A stretch of DNA of 64,000 nt, from NCBI RefSeq assembly GCF_000151315.2, contig NW_011887298.1:371417-435416 (forward strand), given 5' to 3'. The notes below the pieces were generated by a model that was not told the origin of the DNA, ran no database searches, and worked only from the letters and a program-made list of their open reading frames with translations. Of this stretch, positions 14,569-26,616 are shown one piece after another (the stretch's first letter is position 1; each line of letters starts with the position of its first letter). The DNA is from Capsaspora owczarzaki ATCC 30864. Lineage: Eukaryota; Opisthokonta; Filasterea. The position numbers and the translations under genes were made by a program.

Positions 14569-16743
14569 TCAGAAAACAGGCTTGGTGCCCGACTTTTTAA
14601 CGGCGCACAGATTGCAATAGGCTTCGCCACGAACCTCAGTGAGGGTCGACTGGGCGATCGGAGTAGCGCAGTCGTGGCATGTCAAGCAGGCCTTGTGCCA
14701 GTGTGCACCGCTGGGGCCCAGAACGCGCTCGGCAACGTACACTGGCTTCTTGCAGCGACCGCAGGCAGGGCCCGCGCCGGGATCCATGGTGACGGTGCCG
14801 CCAAAACGCATGCCACCGTACTCGCGCTGCTCCTTGTTGCCAGTGACCTGGTTGACGGTAAAGCCGCCCTTTTTGCCCGTCTCAATCTTTGTGTTCTTGG
14901 TGGCGCAACCAGAGCAGCATGGTTTGTTGTTGACTTCCGCAAAGGCCTGACCGGCGAGGCTCTTGTTGCAGTCCGAGCACTTGAAGCATGCCGAGTGGAT
15001 CTTGGAACCGTGGTACTCCAGCATGGAGCCCGAGATGGGCTGGTGGCAAATACCGCAGCCAACGGCGTTGGCCTTCTTGAAGCAATCCGAGTGCCAAATC
15101 TTGCCGTCCTTCTCCATAAACCGGCGGTCGGGGAAGTCCTTGCCACAGCCGCTGCACAAGAAGCAGTCGTCGTGGAAAATGGCGCCGCTCGGGGCCTTGA
15201 CGCCGTTGCCGTACATGACTTCGTGGCACTTGCCGCACTTTTCAGACACTGAGAAGGTGTCGACAGAGTTGCGCAGAGCATCCAGCTCGCGCTGGCGGTC
15301 TTGTGCCGCCGCGTTGTTCAGCTCGCGGTTGGAGGCACCCGAGCCTCCGCCGTTGCCGCCATTGCCGCTGCCGCTGCCGCTGCCACCACGACCAGCTGCG
15401 CCAAGCTGCTTTGTCACAGTGACAGTTCGGTGTTTGGGCGCGCAGTCCTTGCACATAATGTAGCCGTCGACGGGGAAGAAGGAGCCCTCCGAGGCAAGGT
15501 TGATGCGGCACTCGTAGCACGAGAAGCACTGGGGATGCCATTTTTGACCGTCAACGTCGACGCCCTGGCCCATGATGGTCTCGCCGCAAGACGAGCACCC
15601 GTGGCCATCGTAGCACTCGCGATGCCAGATCTTCTTTGGGCCTTCGCGGACGTATTGCTTGCCTGTGTTTTTTTTTTTTTGGAAGAGTGAGTACCAGCAA
15701 AAAACAGAATGATGAAAGTGTCGACAGCAAGAGCACTAGAGGCAAAAAGCGCTGTTACCAAGGCCAAGGACAGGCTTGTGGCACTTTTCGCAATCGCCAA
15801 TCTTGAAGCGATGTCCATAGCATGATTCGCAGTAAGGCTTGTTGTCGTCGCGTCCGGGGAAAATGTCACCGTTCTGCAAGGCGTCAAAGCCAAGCAAGGT
15901 GAGTTTGATTTGATTTGGTATTTCCTTCCTCCTCCTCCACCACTACCCCCACCACACACACACACCTTCAAAGAGTCTCCCAGCATCGAGCTCATCCAAC
16001 CCTTAACGAATTCACGCGTCCAACTAACTACACGGGTTCAATGCACAGTTGCAACATACACCTCGCAGCTTTTGCCCGCAGCCCTCGCAGTCGCACTCGG
16101 ACGACACGTCGGCCATGCCAACCATCTTGCGCAGACCTTTCTCGACGCCTTGCGAAAGTCCCGACGAGAGATACCTGAAATACCAAAAAGCCGACCAAAA
16201 ACAAAAAAAAAAATTGAGTTTTAGGAATTCTGCGCAAATTTTTTTGTTGGCAAAAACGAAAGCTTCAGCGAAATGGAACAAAACGAAGGCGAGATTCAAG
16301 AAAAGCCGACCAACAACAAACACAGCATTGGTTCGAAGAGTGGGTTTGTGATTGTGATTGGACGGACGTTCAAAAGCGGGACAAAGTGCTCAAAAAGCAC
16401 AAAAAAAAAAAAAAAAAAAAAAAAGGGCAGAAATATTGCTTTTTTTTTTTTTTTTTTTTTTTGGCTTGAGTTCACTTACGCATTGCTGTGAGAGTCGCCG
16501 CGGTTGTCCTTGCCGTCGTTCATGTCTGTGAGCGTTGATCCTGTTCTCGAGTGGACGAAGAGTCGGGGGTTCAACGGGGGGGGGGGTCAGCAGCAACAGT
16601 GAGTGAATGAGGACGACGGCTTTCAATTCATTCAGTTCGCCTTCAGTTCGCCTTCCAGCTTGCGTACCAGCATTGCCGCCGCACGGGCATCGCGCACCAG
16701 CACCGCCCTTGATGATATCACCGCACTTTGCACAGAAACCCAT
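14569..16743 (-). CDS. Multi-LIM-domain protein
   Basis: Five exons: 16668-16743, 16480-16540, 16060-16174, 15759-15873 and 14569-15662; 486 residues, all phases matching. The N-terminus MGFCAKCGDIIKGGAGARCPC is a small Cys4 knuckle. A Cys/His-rich half-LIM region follows (CEGCGQKL...CESCYGHRF...CEKC), then four LIM domains at ~146-196, 265-316, 325-375 and 423-475, each with the CxxC...HxxCxxC...CxxC pattern. A Gly/Ser/Asn-rich linker (~205-235) separates the first LIM from the others. Architecture resembles fungal and amoebal paxillin-like or LIM scaffold proteins rather than a kinase or homeodomain LIM protein. Likely a cytoskeletal or adhesion-site adaptor. The first exon is tiny and followed by an intron holding a 20+ nt homopolymer, so automated models may miss it. 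Confidence 0.9.
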
Positions 16744-17278
16744 CGTTTGTTTGTTGGTTTGTTTGTCTGTTTGATGTAAGAAAGCCAGAAAAAAAGAAGA
16801 AAAAAAATGTGAAGTGAAGCAAACCAAATAAAAAAATAATAATAATAAAACAATAAAAAAACTTGCCAAAAAAAAAAAAAAAAAAAAAAAAAAAAGGAAA
16901 GTTGAAATTGGCAACTCCAGCGATTGAACTGCTGGACACAAAGTTCGACTCATGCGCGGGTGAACCCTCAAAGCGGCCATGAGTGCGCTTTGTGCATGCA
17001 TTTAGATTCTTGTTTTGAATGGACGACGACCGACGACCGACGACCGACCGACGGAGCGATTCAAAGCAAAACCACACAACCTTCCACTTTCCAGCTACAC
17101 GCCAAACCGCAGCAGCACAACTCGCGCATTGACACTCTCTGATTTCACGTTGAATATTCACAAACCGCAATGTCGCAACAATCAAAACTCGAAAAAGCCG
17201 AATAGAATCAAAGAAGGAAACACAAACCAAGAAAAAACCAGCTCATTTCTCAAAACAAAGACAAACCAAACAACCAGA
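16744..17278. promoter_or_regulatory. Divergent intergenic region, LIM gene / ABRACL gene
   Basis: This 535-nt gap separates two genes transcribed away from each other and must contain both promoters and 5'UTRs. It includes an A run of about 29 nt near 16870-16898 and a CGACCGACGACCGACC direct-repeat patch near 17025-17055. No conserved promoter box is recognised. Confidence 0.45.
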
Positions 17279-17764
17279 ATGAACGTTGACCACGAAATCG
17301 GACTGTTGAAGGAGGAGATCAAACGTCTCGGCGCCAAGAACGCCAGCGGCCAGTACTCTGTGAGTCCACAGCTCGGACCGCAGCGTGCAGCATGAGCGAG
17401 AGTGGAACGAGAGTGGAACGAGAGAGAGAGCAAACTGGAAGTCCTTTGTGTCCCTCTTTCGCTCGGTCGCCTCGTCCGCGTTCGTGGAGACACATCCGAT
17501 GTAGTAATCGTGATACCAAACGAGCTGCGATACAACCATGGAGAGGTCGCCGCGAGTGGGTGGAGAAGGATGCTGACTCTGTGTTCAACATTCACTTAGG
17601 TCAAGTACGGCGTGCTGTTCAAGGACGATCGTGTGGCCAACATCTTCGAGGCACTGCTGGGCACGCTCAAGAGCGCCAAGAAGCGCAAGATTGTCGACTT
17701 CAAGGGCGAGATGCTGCTTCAGGGCGTCCACGACGACGTCGATGTCATTCTGCTGCAAGAATAA
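17279..17764 (+). CDS. ABRACL: Costars-family protein (ABRACL homologue)
   Basis: Two exons, 17279-17359 and 17600-17764, give 81 residues, the normal length of the family. The sequence starts MNVDHEIGLLKEEIKRLG and runs through VKYGVLFKDDRVANIFEAL and ending DVDVILLQE, matching animal ABRACL and Dictyostelium costars nearly residue for residue. Costars proteins are small winged-helix proteins related to the actin-binding Rho-activating protein STARS and influence actin dynamics and motility. The intron (240 nt, GTGAGT...TTAG, phase 0) splits the protein at QYS|VKYG. Nothing odd is seen. Confidence 0.97.
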
Positions 17765-18050
17765 ACCGTCCTGGAGCGCAGATGATCGTCTCTCGCTCAG
17801 GTCATTGTGTGCATCTGGTTCAAAGGAATTGCAGATTTTGAAAGTCCATTGCTTGCTACGAAATACCCCAGTCGTCGTCTTCGAATGAGGACAAGGTTGC
17901 GGGTGTTTCCACCAGAAAAAATGCCATCCATATCTTCAAAATGATGCTGTTGCGAAAGGAATCTTGTAGTACAGGTACAACGAAATAGGACAATCAACAC
18001 ATGAGGTGCAGGAAAACACAGGAGCATGGAATGATGAAAGCAAAGACTGC

Positions 18051-21000
18051 TCAAGCGAGGTACGAGTAGGTGTCGTTCTGATCGGGCAGTCGCTCGAGAT
18101 ACTCCTGTCAAGGAAAAGAAGAGCACTTGTCAGTTTTTCAATGTCGAAGCAAAGCACAAAAAAACACAGATTCTAGCGTCAATGCAACATGCCGTTCCGC
18201 ACCTTCTCCAAAAGAATGTCGATGCACTTCTTGATGGTCGGGATCTTTGGCTTGAATCGATTGTTCAGTTGCGCAATGACCTGTTTGGAAATTCCATGGG
18301 GTGTGTTGACGTGAGTTGCCACAATTGTCTCAAAGGAAACAGAATGAAACAAACAAACAAACAAAACCACTCTTACCTCGTTCATCAACAGAGCATGCTT
18401 CAAAACCTTGCGGGTCTTCATGATGCGGACAATAGAGGCCTGCCAATTCAGGTGCACACGCAGCAAACAGCATGCAGAGCAAATGAGCACAGAAATAAGA
18501 AGACCACGAGAATTGAAATGCAACCGTCGCGCCAGCGCAAACCTGAATCAAAAGCTTGCGATCTTCTTCGACCGTTTTCTGGGTGTCCTCTTGCTCGGCC
18601 TTTTGCTCAGACTTGAGAGGCAGGTTGACGTTGACACGGAGACGTTTGCTACAAGCACCGGCCGAAAATGCAAGTGAGCATCGACAACCGCGACAAACCC
18701 AAAATCCCAACAGCCCTAAGTCCGTGACTCCACTCACTCTCTCTAACTCTCACAAGCAAACACACAAACCAACAGAACAACAAGCACACACCTCTTGAAA
18801 TCAAAGTTGAGCGAAACCTCGGTGGTAGGCGCAAAGTTCTCATCCTCAATCTCGGCGTTCAGCAGCTTGGCCTTGACGAGAACGGCGAGAATACTGCCAA
18901 GAAGCGGAAGTGGGAGCAGCGTGGCCTGATGGATGGCCTCCACTGTGAGCGAATCGTTGGTGTTGAAGAGCAGCAGAATGGCCATCTGGTAGGCAGACGC
19001 CTGGAGGGTGTACTTGGTCGCACCTTTGCCGTACGAAGTGCGCAGCTCGCCCTTCGACTGCGGGTACAGCCACATGAGCTTGCGACCAGAGTGCTGGTTC
19101 TGGTAGAAGGTCGTGAAGCGTTCGAGTGCACGCACGAGGTCGTCGGGGACCGAGAAGGGGGCAGTGTTGCCCTGCAGCGGCCACGCTCCCGAGCCCAAAA
19201 CCATGATGCTAAAGTCAAGGTTCAGCTTGGTGCTGCTTGCCACAAGATGCTCCTGGAACTTGGAGCTCAGGTCCTTGCTGAGACCAATGTCGTTGAACAT
19301 GCGGTGCAGCTTGGCCGTGTACTCGTAGCCACACGTCTGCTTGAGCTTGGAAATGAAGGACTCTTCCGCGTCGTCGGACGAGGACACGCCGAGCACGAGA
19401 CGCTTGGCCAGCATCTTTGTGTAAAACTTTTGAAAGACGTCCTTGTCGTCAATGTACTTGAAGACAACCATAATGTCCTGCTGGAGCTCCTCGAGTTCGT
19501 TCTCGTCAGGGTTTTTGCTACCCTTCTTGAGGAGCGCGTCGCAGTAACGCGCCAAGAGCTCAGGGGACTTTGTCGAGGACTTGGCCTTGGCGGTGACTGC
19601 ATTCGTGTTGACAAACTTGCGACACGCCTTGTCCAAGGCAGCAACAAAGCTCGCATCGCCGCGGAAGGGGCCAGCGACGAGAGCTGCATACCGCTTGTGC
19701 ACCGCGAGCAGCGTGGTCACGTACTGGGTGGGGTCGTTCAGCGCAGTTTCGCTGCAGCTTTCAATCGCGGACAAGCCTTGCGCCGAAACGTGCTCTTCGA
19801 GAATCACTCGGAGCGAGTCCAGTCCGTTGGCAACGCGGGAAAGCACAGTGTACATGCGAGCCAAGTCGTCGACCTGGTTGTGTGACAACAGGTTGGGGAA
19901 CTCGGCCTGCAAGGTCTCCAGGTGGTTGCTCACCAGAATTTTATCGCAACACTCGAGCAGCGGCTCCCGCGAGTTGATGCTGAGGTAAAGCTGGACGCGG
20001 CTTTCTTCCTCTGCGAGCCGGGCCTCAATCTGAACAACAACAAAAAAAAAGAAAAAAAAAAAAGAAAAAAAAAAGAAAAAAAAAAAAGAAAAAAAAAAGA
20101 AAAAAAAAAAAAAAGAAAGAAAGAAAAAAAAAAAAAAAAAAAAAAGCGAGCGCCAAGCATCAAGTTCAAAAGTTCATGTGAATGAGAAAAAGGAACAAGA
20201 AAAAAAAAGCGACCAAGGCAATTTATCGCACCTTTTTCAGATACTCGGTCACAGGATTCGAGGCCAAAAACTTGGAGCTTTCGGCAGTGTAGAACAGGGT
20301 GGTCTGCTCGATAAAACCACTCTCAAAGTACTGCTGGTAAACACCGAGCCGTTGCTTCTTGTAGTCTTCCTCGCCCAGGCCAAGACTGACATAGCAGTCG
20401 ACAATGTCATGGATGAGACTGGTCTCGATCTTTTCACCGTTGCGCTCACGTTCAATGAGTCGGAAGCAAGCCGCCGTGATTTGCTTGTTGAACGGCAGGA
20501 GCAGGTCGTCGCGCCAAGTGACGAGTGCGAGCTGAGAATCAAAGAGAGGGGTGAGCGTGAGCAAAAAAAAAAAAAAAAAAAAAACCCACCAAATTCAACC
20601 AGACAACGACAAACAACAGCAAAAAACAAGACGACCCCCGCCCCCGCTCCCGCTCGTACCTTGTAAATCTCGTGGACATTCTTGACGTTTTCTTCAATTT
20701 CGCGGCGAATCCAATAGCGATTCAAGTAGGCGAACAGATGATTCAGCACTTTGCTGGCAATCTTGTAGCGGTCCCACTGCTTGTTGAGGTAGCGCAGGAG
20801 CGTTTCATCTGAAAGCTCTTTGCAAGCCTGCCAAGAAACAAAACAAAAAACAAAACAGAAAATGAGATGAATCGACAATCGCCAAAAAAAAAAGAACAAG
20901 CCAAAAAAAACCCTCTTCCAAACAAGCGCCCTTCCTGCAACCCTTCTCCAAATGCACCAGCATGGACCATACCTCGGAACGAGTTCGCAGGTACTGGCGG

Positions 21001-21368
21001 AGGTACTCAATCACCCGGCAGTACAAGTCTTGACCGGTGACATGCGCCCCCTTGAAATTGTTCGAGTCGGGCCGACGGGCGTTTCGACTGATATCAGTCG
21101 GCAAGGTCCGAGGGGCGGTGCAGTAGTTGTAAATGTTGCTGCGAGCGATGCGCGAGGAACACCAATGGAAATGGAAGTTAAGAGTGGCGCAAAGACAATG
21201 GCGAAAAACTCGCATCACCAAAAAAAAGCCTCCTTACGAGTAATGCTTCATGTGGCGATTGTAGTCAATGCCCTGGTCGCTATAGTAGAAGCAGTCCATG
21301 CCGGATTGCACATCCGCCCAGACTTCGTCGATCGACTGCGCGCGCGTCGTGTTTGCCAGGTGTGTCAT
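18051..21368 (-). CDS. CUL1: Cullin-1, scaffold of SCF ubiquitin ligases
   Basis: Nine exons: 21238-21368, 20973-21138, 20660-20827, 20232-20531, 18792-20029, 18543-18648, 18377-18439, 18203-18280 and 18051-18104; 767 residues against about 776 in human CUL1. The N-terminus ([13 protein letters not shown], then [11 protein letters not shown]) is the CUL1-type Skp1/F-box adaptor-binding repeat. The central cullin-homology block contains [16 protein letters not shown]. The C-terminus holds the neddylation site segment [13 protein letters not shown] (NEDD8 acceptor Lys in IVRIMK), the winged helix, and the diagnostic end [16 protein letters not shown]. All catalytic-scaffold elements (Rbx-binding and NEDD8 region) are present. 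Introns contain long A runs on the plus strand, that is poly-T in the sense direction. CUL1 rather than CUL2 or CUL3 is inferred from both termini. Confidence 0.95.
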
Positions 21369-22693
21369 GGTTCTCCTGGCAACAGAAATCCAACCAGATT
21401 GAAGAGAGAGTGAGATACATGACAAAAGCAACATCAACAGCGCTCAACACACGATGAGCACGTTTGTTGTTGTGGTGAGCGCGCGGGCAAAAGCTGAGAA
21501 ACGACAAATACAACAACATTTGAGTTTCATGCAAATAGAACAGCGCGACCACTGGTTCGCCGACTCTTCGAGCCATGCCAAGCAGATCCAAGTGGAAAGA
21601 CAAAGAGAACGAGAGGTGTACTGCTGCACGAGTGGCTGTCGTGGTGAGGCGTGAGACGGCGAAAGGATCATGGCGACAGCTGGAAAAAGAAGAAAAAAAA
21701 AAGAGCAAGTTCAGGCGGACGCTTCGGCTGTTGCTGCAGTCGGACTTGGCTGGATGTGGGGACTGAAGAGGACAGCAGAGCGACCGAAAGAGGGAGGGGA
21801 GCGTGGAGGGGGACGAGCATCGAAGGACGAAGAACAAGAAGGAAACAAAAAAAAAAAAAAAGACGGAAAAAAAAAAGCGCGCGTCAGCTCAATCTCAGCT
21901 CGGACGCGCGCGCGTGTGCGTCGTCGCAGCTCATCAGTCTACGGCAGGAAGCATCTCAAAGGCGCCATTGACAACATTTGTTGCGTTGGTGCGATGGCGG
22001 GCGACGGCGGCAGGTCGGATGGCATCGACCAAGCCTGGCACAGTCAAAAGAAGCACACAGTGCGACTCCAGCCCCCCGAGAGTAGGTGGTGGTAGTTTTG
22101 TGTGGGTGGTGCAATAACAGTCCAAGAGCCGCATGGGAAGGAGAGTGCTCGGAAGGAGAGCCGGTGAGGGAAAAGCGCGCGAGTGGATGTGGAACAAACT
22201 CACTGGCAAAGAAAGAAATAAAAAAAAAAAAAAAAAAAGAGAAGTGAAGACTGCATAGATTGATTCGGTTGAAAAGGAAGGCATCGTCGTCGCCTAGAAT
22301 TTGAATTGGACGAATAACACAAGTCAAGGTTTTATGTTGCCAGTAGAGGCGGGAATGGCAGTTTGGTGACTGAGGTGTTGTTCAAGGCTTTATTTTCGTG
22401 TTTTTTGTTTGTTTTTGCCTGTTTCGCATGATTGTCGTGCCAGCCGTTCCAAGCACGATGCTCGGCACGTTGCATGGACCTAGATCTCAAATTGCGCACC
22501 TCACGAGGAGGGGCTGCCGACCGAAGAGGCACGCTCAATAAATAATAAAGTCATCCCATCGCCTTTCACTCGAGATTGACAAAGTTGGCTTGTAGCTTCT
22601 CCCTACGTGGTGGTGCACAGACACAAAGTTTTCATGAGCAATGCAGACCTTCCATCATGAACATCCATCCAATCCACTCCAACCCATCATGAT
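21369..22693. other. Spacer upstream of cullin-1, no gene seen
   Basis: This is the promoter side of cullin-1 and the 3' side of the CCDC28 gene. Short frames exist on both strands but pass through A runs (for example 21848-21862 and 22218-22237) and show no domain. TAATAATAAAG near 22539 lacks a clear role. Confidence 0.5.
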
Positions 22694-23481
22694 TTACATT
22701 TCGCTTTTCAAAAGGCCGAGATTGTCCAAAACGACGCCCAGCTTGCGCTCTTGCTCTGTCTGCATGGTTAGAAATTCGCCCATGTTCTCTGGGGTTGGTC
22801 GCGCTTCGCTGGACGGCTGCAGCTCGACCGAGATGTGCTGCGCAACGAGCCGTTCTTGCATGTCTCGAATCACGTCGAGCGACTTGAAAATGTCCTTGGA
22901 TTGTTTCCCGAACGCCTACCAACAATCCATCCAGAAAGTCAATCAGCATACCAGACCAAACTACACTCAGCGCGGACGCATTGATGTCCTGTGCGATGTT
23001 GGGTGTTGCACTGTTACGTGCAGTAAGTCGAACAGCGATTGGCAGCGGTCCGACTCAGCCCGTGCCACCCCCCAATTTCACGCAAAGATGATGCTGCATC
23101 CAATGGCTTCTTTTCTCAGACACTTGGGAATTGCTCAGCGACGAAAGGCCGCGGGCGGGCAACGTGAGCTGCACTGCGAATGAAGTTTACCTGCATTTCG
23201 CCGCGTTGGAAGCTCAGCGAGACCTGCTCCAGATCAGCCTGCATGCGCCGGAGGACAGTGTCGTCGATAAAGTCGTTGCGCTCTTCCTGCTTGGCGCGCT
23301 CATTGTCACTGCAAGCAAAGCAAGCGACGGTCGGGTGAGTTTGAACGATCCCTTCTTCCCTTGCCAGCCTCACAAGCACTCGACACCTATTGCTCAAGAC
23401 AAGCTGCAGATGGAATGATAAACAGCGCTATTACGGTTTGGATGGGCGAGCTACAGGTGCTGTTGGGCGAATGGAAGCCAT
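22694..23481 (-). CDS. CCDC28 family protein
   Basis: Three exons, 23435-23481, 23191-23308 and 22694-22915, give 128 residues. The core reads FQRGEMQAFGKQSKD...IRDMQERLVAQHISVEL, which aligns with the animal CCDC28A/B signature (short helix, then LQAFG, then VREMQEKLARLH). A coiled-coil/helical C-terminal part ends in LGLLKSEM. In animals CCDC28B is a modifier of Bardet-Biedl syndrome and interacts with BBS proteins and mTORC2; whether that role applies here is unknown. The first exon is only 47 nt (MASIRPTAPVARPSKP), with phase 2 joining to DNERAKQEER. The family assignment rests on recalled motif similarity, so it is fairly but not fully sure. Confidence 0.75.
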
Positions 23482-23606
23482 GATGTTTCAATCTATTTCA
23501 ACCTGCCATGAAATACGAATATTGACTGCACTTGCAACAAAACACCACAGCATCCCAAAACATCAGAAACCAAACTGGGAACACAACAAGAGTCAAAAGG
23601 AAGCCT

Positions 23607-26082
23607 TCATCGTCGGCGGCTGCGCGTAACAATGCTATCTTGGCTGCTGGCGAGAACGGTGTCTTGCGAGCTGGCAATCTCGTCTTCTGATTGAGAGACG
23701 TCTCCTGCGGCAGCTGCGGACTTGCGAGCGAGTCGGCTCGAAGAACGCGTGCTGCGCTCGGAGGCGTTGCTGGCGAGGCTTTGCACAGACTGAACCGAGG
23801 ACACGGAGTTTGACGAACGGGTGCGTCGCGTTCGCACAGAGCCTTGTTGTTTGGGTGTGCTGAAAATCTACCAAAACCAGATAAAACAAAAAAGTCAGCA
23901 TCGAAAAGGAGACAGCACATACGCAGGCGAGAAAAGAGAAAAGAGGAGCGAAAAAACAAAACAAAAACAACAAAATCACACATACATCCGAATCGGAAAA
24001 CTTGTCCATGGTCGGCGTCATCTCGAGCAACGCGCTTGTGAGGGTCTGGCGAGCTTGCCGCACGCTGCCGTGCTGGGAAGGTTCCTGCTGCGACTGATCA
24101 GTCTCCATATCGGACTGAACTGGCGTTTCATCATCCTCATTCTCATTCTCTTCCGATTCGGCTTCGGCTTCGGCGTTGTCGTCCGCGCGTTTTTCGACTT
24201 GAGTATCAATGAAAAAGCCGACCTCTGCCTCCTCGTGAGCAGTTTCGGCGCTTTCCGTCGTGGCATGGTCGTCAAACGCCTTGGAGGTTGAAAAAAAAAA
24301 GCAAAAAAAAAAAAAAAACCAATGGGGCAATGAGCTAAACCGCGCCGACATACTCCAACTCCAACACCATCAGATCCATCTCGATCAAACAACAACAATA
24401 CGATACCTGTCGGAGGATTTCCAAATGCTCGTCTGACGCTTCGAAGACGAGGAAGGACACGCAATCACGGACAAGCGCTTTGCGGGTCGTGGTGGTCTCC
24501 AGCTTCAACGCGTCAGTGACCGCAGCAAGGAACCCATCGGGTACTCGCAGCCCAGCCAGTCGTGCGCTCAGTGTGGTGACCTCGGCCCCACTCGACTTTG
24601 CAAGGCCGACAGCAGCGCGAGCAATGACCAACAACCTGGTTGAGCAGAGCAGGGAGACAAAAATGTGTGTTACCACCAGCGTCAGAATCTCGTGCACTCG
24701 ATGAATAACAGCGGGGTAGAAACACGCAACACACAAAGCCATTCGCCGTGGCCTCACCGTAAAAAGTCCAAAACGCCAAGCTCTTGTGTGGCTTGAAGCT
24801 GAATCACACGGCGCAATATAACAAGAGCAGCTTCACGAGCAACTCTTCGCTGGCTGGGAATGCCACTATACTCGACCAACGACAGCGCGCGCAAGGCATC
24901 GGTCGACGCCAAGCCCACGACAGCACTCAAGACGCTCGCAATCTGGTTGGCGACCTTGAGACCAGAGTGGCCATCAACGCAGCCCAGCAGAGAAAACTCG
25001 ACAAACAGCAAGCAAAGCTCTTGAATGGCTTCGACCGAATCTGCAGCATGCGTCAGATCGCTTTCAGAGCGCACGGTGACGGTGGCGAGTGCTCGTCGAA
25101 CGACCTCTGCATGACTTTGGCACTGTTGGGCAGCAGCGTTGCTTCCTTTGCGACCAAGATCGAGGGCGTCGAGCCACTGATCACCGTACGCATCTAGCAA
25201 ATAACTCAGGAACTGATGGGCGGGCTGGGCGGGGCGGTCAAGCGCAAGGCCAATCGTTGACGACGCCAAGCACTCAAAGGCCGCAGTCGTCGTTGGCGCA
25301 CTGCTCTTGAGCAACTCACTCATCAACGCATGCGCAGCGTCGACTGTGGGGAATGCCAGCAACAATCGGGCAGCGGCCGAGTCAGACTGCTGTTTGTCCA
25401 CGAGCGTTTTCAGCGATGGCTGCAGGTGCTGAATCGCATTCTGCGCATCCGACTCGCTCAGAAGGTTGAAGTTGTTGCGTTGCTGACTCTTGCTGGCGCC
25501 AACGTCAGAAGACGTGGATTCGTGCCGTGCGCGCTTGGACGGCGGCGCAATGGGTGTATCGGCCGCACGGCGCTGAGGTGCTCTTGCGCTTGATGCACCT
25601 GCACCTGCACCGTCATGAACAGCAGCAACAACAGCAGTTGTAGTGGCGGTGGCAGGTGCGAGCATCAGTGACTGCAATGTTGCAGCGTGCTTCTTGACTG
25701 AGCGAGCGAGCGCTTCGTGCAGCGGGCCAGCCGGCAGCCGACTGATCGTCTCGGCAAGCACCTGTGCAGACAGTACACAAGTGAAGTGGGGGATTGCATC
25801 AAGTGAGTCAGCTCAGAGAGCGAGAGAGAGAGAGAGAGAGTAGGGGAGGGGGTTGAGTGAATGAGTGGAGAGAGCACATGGAGCTTCCACCCTCGACTCT
25901 TCCCTCTGGTCTATGGGAGTTCCCTGTCGGTGATGGAGGCTGCTGTTGGGTCCACTGACCTTGGTGAGCTTGGAGAGCGACTCGACGGGGACGTCGCCGG
26001 CAGACGCGCCGCCGCCAGACAGAGCAGCAGCAGCATTGTTGCGCAGCTTGGCAGCGAGCAAACGCAGAAACTCGGCTTCCAT
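23607..26082 (-). CDS. Unrecognised helical, probably nuclear protein with a C-terminal SQ cluster
   Basis: Five exons, 25960-26082, 24758-25761, 24407-24635, 23986-24279 and 23607-23867, form one 636-residue protein with consistent phases. Residues 1-~440 look like an alpha-helical, HEAT-like fold rich in Ala and Leu, interrupted by a basic stretch PPSKRARHE that could be a nuclear localisation signal. Residues ~460-520 are strongly acidic (EAEAESEENENEDDE). The C-terminal 90 residues are Ser/Arg-rich with repeated SQ sites (DVSQSEDE, ASSQD, SSQDS) and end in RSRRR. Clustered SQ sites are typical substrates of ATM/ATR-type kinases. I do not recognise the family; a chromosome- or ribosome-assembly HEAT protein is only a guess. 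Gene structure is well supported, function is not. Confidence 0.8.
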
Positions 26083-26616
26083 TGGGACTGAGATGAGAGG
26101 ACTGCGTTCGTTCGTTCGTTAGACACAACACATACATGCACACAGATGCATACAAACACACTATCGGGTTGAGATTGGACGACGAATCAGAATGGCAAGA
26201 GCGTTCTGAGTGGAAGCGAGCGAGCGCCCCCGCGGTCTGAGCAATGCAGAATCAAGGAAAATGGTCAAACAAGTAAAATGTATTGGAAGAGAAAAAAACG
26301 AACGTAACAATGAAAAAAAAAATACAACAACAACAACAACAGAAAGAGTAGCAATCAGAGGCCGGAAGCGAAAGGAAAATGGCGACACACTCAAAAAGAG
26401 TCACCAGCGCAGCTGTGCGACCACCCATAACGTATCGCCATCCGTTCACAGTCCAACCTCAGGCAGTCAGGAAGCTACCAGCGCAAAATTACTGCAACGG
26501 AAACACAGGCACGATGACACGCAGCACATACACACAGATACAACAAGCTAAAGATGGGGATTGAAAAGCAGTAAACACTTAAGGATAAGCATGAGAATAA
26601 ACGCATTCAGGTGCGT
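26083..26616. other. Spacer between two minus-strand genes
   Basis: Contains the 5' flank of the SQ-cluster gene and the 3' flank of the ADAM-TSP1 gene. It has AC/CA-rich and CAA-repeat patches (26323-26340) and GTTCGTTC repeats near 26105. No coding exon is recognised. Confidence 0.5.

Noticed and set aside
19922-20185. Lys-rich plus-strand frame at a cullin intron
   Set aside because: It is a translation of an A-rich intron tract (20040-20145).
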